A stretch of DNA of 5,472 bases from Deltaproteobacteria bacterium (GTDB lineage Bacteria; Desulfobacterota; Desulfarculia; Adiutricales; Adiutricaceae). The translations under genes and the position numbers were made by a program. The notes below the pieces were generated by a model. The model was not told the DNA's origin. It was given only the letters and a program-made list of their open reading frames with translations, and searched no databases. The stretch is taken from contig JAISZP010000086.1 of NCBI GenBank assembly GCA_031269135.1, positions 1-5,472 of the forward strand, written 5' to 3'. Shown piece after piece: positions 1 through 5,472 of the stretch; the stretch's first letter is position 1; each line of letters begins with the position of its first letter.

Positions 1-60
1 AGATCCGAGCTGCCAAGATCCGAGCGGTCGATGTCCAAGCGGCCAATATCGGAGCGGCTC
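1..60. repeat. Four tandem 15-bp degenerate repeats
   Basis: Units at 1-15, 16-30, 31-45 and 46-60 follow the pattern AgATCcgAGCGGcca. The first ten bases of units 1 and 2 are identical. The 15-bp period equals five codons in the divergent reading frame, so the DNA repeat is the coding trace of the pentapeptide-like repeats. The array probably continues beyond the left edge. Confidence 0.8.
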
Positions 61-131
61 ATATAGGATGACGCCGAAGATGTCGTAACCAACAGCAAGA
101 AAAACGAGAGCCTTGGAAAATCCGACAGCAT
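1..131 (-). CDS. Partial 5' end of a probable exported pentapeptide-like repeat protein (runs off the window)
   Basis: Read on the - strand, the frame beginning at ATG 131-129 is open to the window edge. It starts with about 43 residues: a short polar segment, Pro-Arg, a hydrophobic run (LSFFLLLV), then small residues (TTSSASS). This looks like a signal peptide or membrane anchor. It is followed by five-residue repeats SDIGR, LDIDR, SDLGS, SDL. Asp-Ile/Leu at the centre of each pentad fits the pentapeptide-repeat pattern (small residue, D/N, L/I, x, x), a family that folds as a right-handed beta helix. A GAGG lies about 11 bases before the ATG and 8 before an in-frame TTG at 134-132. The frame stays open back to a TAA at 224-222, so an earlier non-ATG start is possible. 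The gene is divergent from the response-regulator gene. Its function is unknown. The repeat reading is good; the family assignment is tentative because only the start is visible. Confidence 0.5.
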   Translation of the reverse strand, partial: MLSDFPRLSFFLLLVTTSSASSYMSRSDIGRLDIDRSDLGSSD

Positions 132-285
132 CAAGCTTAGAACCTCGCGCTTCAGCCGTGGGGGGCGGAGAAACTGCCTCAATTGCTTTAATTGCTCAGG
201 AACTTGAACTGTAGTTTTACTTTAATGTCTTTGCAACTACTATTCACCGTTAACACTCTTTAAAGATTGATTTTTGTGAACTTTT
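132..285. promoter_or_regulatory. Divergent intergenic region with a weak candidate promoter for the response-regulator gene
   Basis: This 154-bp gap separates the two divergent starts and must hold both promoters if ATG 131 is the left gene's start. On the + strand, TTTACT (216-221) and TACTAT (238-243), 16 bp apart, each match four of six sigma-70 consensus bases. This is a weak candidate only. AATTGC occurs twice (181-186 and 190-195). There is no good Shine-Dalgarno before ATG 286: the preceding bases are T-rich. Confidence 0.3.
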
Positions 286-1308
286 ATGAACCACATACTT
301 GTAATTGATGATAATTTAGTAACTCTGCAACAGATAAATGCACTTCTTGAAAGTGATTACGAACTTTCTTTAGCTAAATCTGGCGCCCAGGCCTTGCAAA
401 TTTGTCATCAAGTTATTCCAGATCTTATACTGTTAGACATAGATATGCCTGACATGGATGGCTTTGAGACACTGACGAAACTTAAAAAGAATATAGCTTT
501 TCGCCATATTCCGGTCATTTTTCTGACGTCGACTCATGATAGTTCCATTGAAGTCAGAGCCCTAAAAAATGGAGCTGTGGACTTCATCACTAAACCAGCC
601 GATAAAGAAATCCTCATCCACAGAATAGAAGTTCATTTAAGCCTTTCAGCCTATAATAAAGAGTTGGAGAATAAAGTCAGGATTTTGGAAGACAGCATCA
701 TCGCTTCCTTTTCCGACATGATCGAGTACCGTGACGAGAACACGGGAGGTCATGTGGCCCGTACGGCTAAATACGTCAACATCCTAGCCTCTGAACTTTT
801 GAATAAAGGACTCTACACCGACCAGCTGAGCGATTTCACCGTCGACATGATGACTCGGGCGGCGCCTCTCCATGACGTAGGCAAGATCGCCATCAGCGAC
901 GTGATCCTGCTCAAGCCCGGCCTGTTGAACGACGAAGAGTTCGCCATCATGAAGACCCACACCACTGTGGGCGGAGAGTTGCTCAGAGGAATATTTTCCA
1001 GAGTTCCGGAACAGTCTTACCATGAATTCGCCGTTTTAATCGCCGAATCGCACCACGAAAGATGGGACGGAAAAGGCTACCCGAAAGGTCTTAAAGCCGC
1101 GGAAATTCCTCTATGCTCAAGAATCATGTCGGTGGCGGACGTTTTCGACGCCTTGGTGGATATGCGGGTCTACAAAAGACCAATGAGCCATAAAGACGCT
1201 TGCCGAGTCATTCTGTCGGAATCCGACCATATGTTCGACCCGGTCATCGTCGAGACCTTTGAGGGGGTTCAGGATAAATTCGCTGAAGTATCCGGACATA
1301 GATATTGA
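286..1308 (+). CDS. REC/HD-GYP response regulator, predicted cyclic di-GMP phosphodiesterase
   Basis: The 340-residue cytosolic protein has two domains. The receiver domain (about 3-120) shows the acidic pair D8-D9, phosphoacceptor D51 in LLDIDMPDMDG, T81 and K103 in TKP. A short helical linker (about 123-140) leads to the HD-GYP domain (about 141-335). That domain has RDENTGGH (H156), the HD pair H196-D197 followed by VGK, H225, the H256-H257 pair, DGKGYPKGL (GYP at 264-266), and DVFDAL (285-290). The HD-GYP family hydrolyses c-di-GMP to pGpG or GMP at a metal centre, so phosphorylation of D51 probably tunes this activity. The position that carries a glutamate ligand in trinuclear family members appears to be N152. 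ATG 286 is the only reasonable start, since an in-frame TGA lies at 277-279. The ribosome site is weak. The receiver half is markedly more AT-rich in codon choice than the HD-GYP half. The hybrid kinase downstream is its likely phosphodonor (inference). Confidence 0.93.
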   Translation: MNHILVIDDNLVTLQQINALLESDYELSLAKSGAQALQICHQVIPDLILLDIDMPDMDGFETLTKLKKNIAFRHIPVIFLTSTHDSSIEVRALKNGAVDFITKPADKEILIHRIEVHLSLSAYNKELENKVRILEDSIIASFSDMIEYRDENTGGHVARTAKYVNILASELLNKGLYTDQLSDFTVDMMTRAAPLHDVGKIAISDVILLKPGLLNDEEFAIMKTHTTVGGELLRGIFSRVPEQSYHEFAVLIAESHHERWDGKGYPKGLKAAEIPLCSRIMSVADVFDALVDMRVYKRPMSHKDACRVILSESDHMFDPVIVETFEGVQDKFAEVSGHRY

Positions 1309-1327
1309 AGTATCAGGACGTAGATAT
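1284..1327. repeat. 22-bp tandem duplication straddling the stop codon of the HD-GYP gene
   Basis: Two adjacent copies, 1284-1305 and 1306-1327, start TGAAGTATC and end TAGATAT. They differ at two of 22 positions (C/A and A/G). The second copy's first three bases are the gene's TGA stop. Directly after copy 2 comes TAA, so a single-copy version would end at the same residue with TAA instead. Confidence 0.85.
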
Positions 1328-1629
1328 TAAGGCTCAGGTTTTCAAAGCGATGCGGTTTCTTCAACGTTTGCAAAACTATACTAAAAATATACTAAAACTA
1401 TACTACTGAACTGCGCCATATAGCAAACATAATTTTCTCTAAACGAAAACTACCTGTTTCGCAACCAAGAAAATCTGTTTTGCCGACTTTTTTGATGCCT
1501 ATGATATTTTATAAGTGGTTATTTTCATATTTTTTCAATTGTTTTAGAAAGGATATTTCCCATAACCATTATCAATATACAGACTAATCGGTTTAATTTT
1601 TATTTTTTCGTTCAATTTTGGTTGTAAAG
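1309..1629. other. Long AT-rich spacer before the FIST gene; no gene seen
   Basis: This stretch of about 320 bp has no supportable reading frame or RNA gene. It contains the second copy of the 22-bp duplication, an imperfect inverted repeat (GTTTTCAAA 1338-1346 against TTTGCAAAAC 1367-1376, one bulged base, 20-nt loop, no T-run after it), and the 11-bp repeat array at 1372-1404. From about 1410 it becomes strongly T-rich. TATAAG at 1510-1515 and CATAAC at 1561-1566 (16 bp after TTGTTT at 1539-1544) are possible -10 elements, but none forms a convincing promoter. The spacer probably holds the FIST gene's promoter and leader. No clear rho-independent terminator for the HD-GYP gene was found. 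Confidence 0.5.
1372..1404. repeat. Three tandem 11-bp repeats (AAAACTATACT)
   Basis: Copies at 1372-1382, 1383-1393 and 1394-1404 are directly adjacent. The middle copy reads AAAAATATACT, one mismatch. The period of 11 bp is close to one helical turn, so each TATACT falls on roughly the same DNA face. TATACT matches five of six bases of a -10 element, but no properly spaced -35 accompanies it. It could be a protein-binding array, a flexible DNA element, or simple slippage product. Confidence 0.75.
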
Positions 1630-2790
1630 ATGATTAAAGCGCTTTTTGCTCAAACCAACGAAGTCGATGAGGTTGATATCGCCATCATCGACATCATGGA
1701 GCAGTTGAAACTCGACAGCAATCTTTTGACGAACTCCATCGGCATAATCTTCTGTAATATCGATTCTTTGGCGCCATCTACATTAAACGCTTTATGCAAA
1801 CGTTTTCCTTTCGACGTCACCGGCTTCAACTCGCCTATTTCACTTTCCAGCGCCTTGACCGCCGACCATTCTTTTTTGACGGTCGCGGTCCTGACGAGCG
1901 ACGACGTGGTTTTTTCCTGCGGTTTATCTAAAAGCCTCTCCAATGAGACTCGAGAGCCGATGTTCGAGCTCTACGACCGCTTGGCCGGCCAATTGAACAA
2001 TCCGCCCCGCCTGGCTTTTCTCTTCGGTCCAACGCAAAACATAATACCGGCTAATCACGTGCTCAAAGACTTGGTTGAAGCGGCTGGCGAATGCCCTGTC
2101 TTCGGAGGCGCCGCCATCGACTATTTCACCGAAGCCCAAAAGCCTTTCGTCATCTATAACGGTCAAACCTATGAAGATAGAGCCAGCGTCATTCTATTCG
2201 ACGGCGACATAAATCCCAAGTTTTCCTTTTTCCCCATCGTGGAAAAAAGGGGCCTGAAAAACAGGGCCATCATCAATGAAGTGGAGGGCAAAGTCATCAA
2301 GCAGATAAACGCCATGCCCGCCCTCGACTATTTCGACCAATTGGGTCTGGCGGTCTCAGGAAGACTCGACATAGCCAAGCCCATCCCTCTATTCATAGCC
2401 GACGCCTCCGCAATGGCGGCCACCCCTGCGGTAATCGTCGGTCAAACCCCGGAAGGCCACATCATCTGCAGTTTTGAAATCGAAAAAAATTCTTTCCTGG
2501 GTTTGGGGATCTTTGAAGAATCCCAAGTGCTCGCCACCATCAACGAGCTCGTAGAAGAACTCAAATGGGAAAAATTCGATTTTTGCTGGGTGGTGTCCTG
2601 CATCACCAGAAACTTCGCCTTAGGTCTAAACCACCTGGCCGAGTTCGACGCCATACGAAAAGGATTGGGAGACATGCTTCCGTTCGTCGTCGCCTATAGC
2701 GGCGGCGAGGCCTGTCCCACCTCCAAAAGAAACGAACCCCTCGCCCCATCCTCCTTTAATATTTTATCTCTGGCATGCTGCAGGTTTTGA
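1630..2790 (+). CDS. FIST-domain sensory protein (FIST_N plus FIST_C), NosP-like
   Basis: The product is a 386-residue soluble protein with no signal peptide or membrane segment. FIST_N (about 30-195) contains the LPF-like segment RFPFDVTGF (58-66), an HSFLTVAVLTSDDVVFSCG strand pair (80-98), and the family hallmark PVFGGAAID (156-164). FIST_C (about 220-386) contains ALDYFDQLG (231-239) and the C-terminal AYSGGEACP (355-363), matching the usual Y-x-x-GE-x-xP signature. FIST domains are predicted small-ligand sensors. Some members (NosP) bind heme and nitric oxide and control a hybrid kinase encoded next door, which is the arrangement here. The protein has four histidines (80, 143, 277, 335) and ten cysteines, including a CC pair near the end. 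No heme ligand can be assigned. A TTG at 1618 would add four residues, but neither start has a good Shine-Dalgarno. ATG 1630 gives the usual FIST beginning and is preferred. The ligand is unknown. Confidence 0.88.
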   Translation: MIKALFAQTNEVDEVDIAIIDIMEQLKLDSNLLTNSIGIIFCNIDSLAPSTLNALCKRFPFDVTGFNSPISLSSALTADHSFLTVAVLTSDDVVFSCGLSKSLSNETREPMFELYDRLAGQLNNPPRLAFLFGPTQNIIPANHVLKDLVEAAGECPVFGGAAIDYFTEAQKPFVIYNGQTYEDRASVILFDGDINPKFSFFPIVEKRGLKNRAIINEVEGKVIKQINAMPALDYFDQLGLAVSGRLDIAKPIPLFIADASAMAATPAVIVGQTPEGHIICSFEIEKNSFLGLGIFEESQVLATINELVEELKWEKFDFCWVVSCITRNFALGLNHLAEFDAIRKGLGDMLPFVVAYSGGEACPTSKRNEPLAPSSFNILSLACCRF

Positions 2791-2818
2791 TGGAAATCCG
2801 ATAATCATCAATAATGCT

Positions 2819-2847
2819 TTGAAAGGTTATCGACAAGACTTTAGATT
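2819..2847 (+). promoter_or_regulatory. Candidate sigma-70-type promoter ahead of the kinase gene
   Basis: TTGAAA (2819-2824, five of six matches to the -35 consensus) is followed after 17 bp by TAGATT (2842-2847, four of six to the -10 consensus). It lies in the 97-bp gap after the FIST gene and about 40 bp before the kinase start. It would allow separate kinase expression, although read-through from the FIST gene is also plausible because no terminator is visible between them. Confidence 0.35.
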
Positions 2848-2872
2848 ATAGCTCAAGGCTCCGTCCAGTCGC

Positions 2873-2880
2873 AAAAAGGA
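2873..2880 (+). promoter_or_regulatory. Ribosome binding site that fixes a TTG start for the kinase
   Basis: AAAAAGGA ends seven bases before TTG 2888. This is the only strong Shine-Dalgarno sequence in front of the three complete genes. The next in-frame ATG is 56 codons later and would delete the N-terminal coiled coil, so TTG is the supported start. Confidence 0.75.
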
Positions 2881-2887
2881 ACGCATT

Positions 2888-5374
2888 TTGGCTGATGAAC
2901 ATCCTCAAGTTAAGACTCTTGAACAGTATCAGACTCTCGAATTGGAGTTTAAGAGACTGCAAAGAGAATATAAAAAGATAAACAGGCAGTATAATTTTTT
3001 ACAGAACCTCGTTGAAAGAACCAAGAAAAACACATCTTCGAATATAAACGTCTACATGGCTTTAGATTACGAGAAGGCCAGTCGGGAGATTTTTTTAGAT
3101 CTGATCCTCCAAAACAGCCAGAACATAATTTTGGTTTTTGACGGCAACAATAGACTCATCTACGGAACCAACTCGTTTTTGCGCTACTTGAAGTTGCCTC
3201 ACATGGGATTGATAATCGGCCGCAACCTGCATGAGATCTTCGGAAAACTGATACCGCCTGCCGAGATGGACGCCTTCGGCGGCGCCTTGAATGAAGCCGT
3301 CAGCACCAAGATGCCGGTCATGCACCAACAAACCGTCGCCTTCGCTCCCAAACCGGAAAAACCAAGAAACTTCATAGTCCAAATAACTCCGCTCATCGAC
3401 ACCGATATTGATTTCGTCGGTTCCCTTCTATTGTTTCACGACCAGACCGAATACTTGGACGCCCGACAAGCCGAGGCCATATCCAAAGCCAAGACCACCT
3501 TCATGGCCCATATGAGCCATGAGATCAGAACCCCTTTAAATACGATCATGGCTCTCAGCAAGGCCGAACTTCAAAGGGACATTCCCGAACATACCAGAGA
3601 CAACCTCAGTAAAATCTTTTCCGCCGGCGGTACTCTTCTGGCGATAATAAACGACATCCTAGATCTCTCCAAGGTCGAAGCCGGACGATTCAACTTGGTT
3701 CCGGCCCCTTACGAATTCGCCAACCTGGTGAGCGACACCATCAGCATCAACATCGTGCGCATCGGGACCAAGCCTATTGAATTCAAACTGCATATGGACG
3801 ATACTATACCTTCAATCTTGTTCGGCGACGAACTGAGGATCAAACAGATCTTGAACAATCTTCTTTCCAATGCCTTCAAATACACGGACGCGGGGTACGT
3901 CAAGCTTGGCTTGACGTGCAGGACCGAAGGCGACATGGCCTGGTTGGTGGTGTCTGTGGAGGATACCGGACGAGGCATAAAGGCCGCGAACCTGGAGAAG
4001 ATATTTTCCATCTACAATCAAGCCGACAGATTGTCCAACAAAGCCATCGAGGGCACAGGTCTTGGACTTTCGATCTGCAAAGATCTGGTTGATTTGATGC
4101 ACGGTTCGATTTCAGTGGAAAGCGAATTTGGTCGCGGCAGCACCTTTAAGGCCATCATCCGGCAAAAGGTCATAGATTCCACCCCTATAAGCCAAGAAGT
4201 CTTGGAGAGCCTTAAAAAGTATCAGTTCCTCAACCGCCTGAAAATCGACCAACAAGTCATCAAACGCTTCCACCTGCCCCAGGCCAACGTCCTGGTGGTC
4301 GATGACGTGGAGACCAACCTTGATGTGGCTACGACCTTGCTGCAACCTTACGGGCTGAATGTGGACTGCGTCGCTTCAGGGCGTCAGGCGTTGGCCTGTC
4401 TGAAAAACGAAAAAAAGACCTACGACATTATTTTTATGGACCATATGATGCCGGAGATGGACGGGCTGGAAGTGGTCAGAAAAATTAGAAATGAAATAGA
4501 CAACGATTACCTTAAGCAAGTGCCTATCGTCGCCATGACGGCCAATGCGCTGCAGGGGAGCGAACAACTTTTCCTCAAAAGCGGATTTCAAGCTTTTCTT
4601 CCCAAACCGATAGATCTCAATAAGCTTGATCTTATATTGAACCGCTTTTTAAAAGCTCGTATCGCGCTCGAAGACGAGCGCGCAACCACCACTCAAGTCG
4701 GAGTTGAGCAAATGCAAGAAACACAGCCCGATCAAGCCCAAATTCTACAACAAATAACCGCTCGATTAAAGACATATTACATCAAAGGACTTGACCTCGT
4801 CGCCGGCTTGCGCCGCTATGAAGAAAACACCGCCGTCTACGTCCAACTCCTAAGGTCCTATTTAAAGCACGCTCCCGTCATTCTCGACGATCTCCGCAAC
4901 CCTACCAAAGAAAACCTCGCCCATTACGCCATCAGGGTCCATGGGTTCAAAGGGGCAAGCAACGGCATAGAGGCCGCCGAACTGGGCGCAGCCGCCTATG
5001 AACTGGAGTTGGCCGCCAAAAAATCGGATCTGACGACAATTCAAGAAAAAAATGGACCCTTCATCGTTGAAGCCGAAGCCTTGCTTCGAGAGCTGAGCAT
5101 AATGCTGCGCTCCTTCCCTGCCGATAGTTCGGAAGACCGCAGACAAGTGCGCTTCAAACCTGACATCGATTCGCTGGAACAATTAATGAAAGCCTGTCTG
5201 ACCTTCAAAAATTCGGAAATCCAGAAAAACCTCAAAAACCTTGAGTCCTACTCTTATCAACAAGACGGAGAACTGGTGACTTGGCTTAGAGAACAAGTCG
5301 ACTTCATAGAGTACGATCTTATCTGCAGTCGTTTGACCGAGTACATCAGCCAAGCCAAAGAAAACGCCGTTTAA
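2888..5374 (+). CDS. Soluble hybrid sensor histidine kinase: coiled coil-PAS-HisKA-HATPase-REC-Hpt
   Basis: The 828-residue protein has no membrane segment. In order: a charged coiled coil (about 10-48); a PAS domain (about 73-187; FDGNNRLIYGTNSFL); a HisKA helix pair with H211 in MSHEIRTPLN; an HATPase with N328 in NLLSNAFKYT, D359-T-G-R-G363, and GTGLGLSI (389-396); a receiver (about 466-588) with D472-D473, phosphoacceptor D518 in MDHMMPEMDG, T551 and K573; and an Hpt domain (about 620-740) with H685 in RVHGFKGAS. A further helical segment (about 755-828) follows. All catalytic residues for a four-step phosphorelay are present. The kinase would autophosphorylate at H211 and pass phosphate through D518 to H685, then to a separate receiver, most simply D51 of the HD-GYP protein (inference). 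Its cytosolic form suits control by the adjacent FIST protein. NahK-type kinases are similar in concept, but this one carries its own Hpt. The start is TTG, with a good Shine-Dalgarno. Confidence 0.94.
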   Translation: MADEHPQVKTLEQYQTLELEFKRLQREYKKINRQYNFLQNLVERTKKNTSSNINVYMALDYEKASREIFLDLILQNSQNIILVFDGNNRLIYGTNSFLRYLKLPHMGLIIGRNLHEIFGKLIPPAEMDAFGGALNEAVSTKMPVMHQQTVAFAPKPEKPRNFIVQITPLIDTDIDFVGSLLLFHDQTEYLDARQAEAISKAKTTFMAHMSHEIRTPLNTIMALSKAELQRDIPEHTRDNLSKIFSAGGTLLAIINDILDLSKVEAGRFNLVPAPYEFANLVSDTISINIVRIGTKPIEFKLHMDDTIPSILFGDELRIKQILNNLLSNAFKYTDAGYVKLGLTCRTEGDMAWLVVSVEDTGRGIKAANLEKIFSIYNQADRLSNKAIEGTGLGLSICKDLVDLMHGSISVESEFGRGSTFKAIIRQKVIDSTPISQEVLESLKKYQFLNRLKIDQQVIKRFHLPQANVLVVDDVETNLDVATTLLQPYGLNVDCVASGRQALACLKNEKKTYDIIFMDHMMPEMDGLEVVRKIRNEIDNDYLKQVPIVAMTANALQGSEQLFLKSGFQAFLPKPIDLNKLDLILNRFLKARIALEDERATTTQVGVEQMQETQPDQAQILQQITARLKTYYIKGLDLVAGLRRYEENTAVYVQLLRSYLKHAPVILDDLRNPTKENLAHYAIRVHGFKGASNGIEAAELGAAAYELELAAKKSDLTTIQEKNGPFIVEAEALLRELSIMLRSFPADSSEDRRQVRFKPDIDSLEQLMKACLTFKNSEIQKNLKNLESYSYQQDGELVTWLREQVDFIEYDLICSRLTEYISQAKENAV

Positions 5375-5375
5375 A

Positions 5376-5431
5376 GGGCGGTCGTTGAAGTTCCGCTGTT
5401 TTTGGGGTCGATTCCTGAGTTTCAGCCGCCC
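5376..5431 (+). terminator. Possible hairpin after the kinase gene (weak terminator candidate)
   Basis: GGGCGG (5376-5381), starting one base after the TAA stop, is complementary to CCGCCC (5426-5431). TGAA (5386-5389) can extend the stem with TTCA (5421-5424) across an unequal internal loop. The apical loop is about 31 nt and only GTTTCG follows, not a T-run, so it is not a classic intrinsic terminator. The remaining bases to 5472 show no supportable gene. Confidence 0.3.
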
Positions 5432-5472
5432 GTTTCGCCGGCCTTCCGCATGAGTCAAGCATTTGAGTTCCG

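Noticed and set aside
1..60. CRISPR-like or iteron array
   Set aside because: The 15-bp units are directly adjacent without spacers and match a five-codon period in an open frame, so coding repeats explain them better.
267..280. FNR/Dnr-like palindrome TTGAT-N4-GTGAA just before the response-regulator start
   Set aside because: One half-site is perfect but the other matches only three of five bases. It lies against the start codon in T-rich DNA, so chance is likely, despite the tempting link to NO-responsive regulators.
1618..1629. TTG start for the FIST gene
   Set aside because: It adds only four residues (MVVK), has no Shine-Dalgarno in front, and ATG 1630 starts at the usual FIST N-terminus.
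2799..2832. Inverted repeat CGATAA/TTATCG between the FIST and kinase genes as a terminator
   Set aside because: Only six base pairs, AT-rich, a 22-nt loop and no T-run.
5183..5458. Minus-strand frame overlapping the kinase 3' end
   Set aside because: It lies almost entirely antisense to the well-supported kinase coding region. Its composition (Arg/Asn-rich start, no domain) looks like a shadow frame.
5375..5472. Open frame continuing in phase after the kinase stop, with ATG at 5450
   Set aside because: About 32 codons without a stop is not notable in GC-richer DNA, there is no ribosome site, and the segment overlaps the inverted repeat. It is too short to call a gene.

Overview
The window carries a bacterial signalling locus: three complete genes on the + strand, plus the 5' end of a divergent gene at the left edge. 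The three genes encode a REC/HD-GYP response regulator (286-1308), a FIST-domain sensor protein (1630-2790) and a large soluble hybrid histidine kinase with its own receiver and Hpt domains (2888-5374). The source is a bacterium with mixed base composition: AT-rich intergenic DNA and gene starts, and GC-richer gene bodies. This class of cytosolic kinase with a C-terminal Hpt, next to a FIST protein and an HD-GYP regulator, is typical of anaerobic or environmental lineages such as deltaproteobacteria, spirochaetes and clostridia. The exact taxon cannot be read from the sequence.

Layout: bases 1-131 (- strand) hold the start of a probable exported protein with five-residue (15-bp) repeats, cut by the window edge. 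Bases 132-285 are a shared divergent regulatory region. After the HD-GYP gene come a 22-bp tandem duplication that straddles its stop codon and a long AT-rich spacer (to 1629) containing three 11-bp tandem repeats. The FIST gene follows, then a 97-bp gap with a possible internal promoter and a clear Shine-Dalgarno sequence for a TTG-initiated kinase gene. The window ends with about 100 bp of unassigned DNA that contains an inverted repeat.

How they may work together (inference): the FIST protein senses a small ligand and controls the kinase. The kinase relays phosphate His211 -> Asp518 -> His685 and then to Asp51 of the response regulator. The regulator's HD-GYP domain would hydrolyse cyclic di-GMP. 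This resembles the NosP (FIST)/NahK-type nitric-oxide and c-di-GMP circuits of proteobacteria, but the ligand here is unknown and no heme ligand can be assigned.
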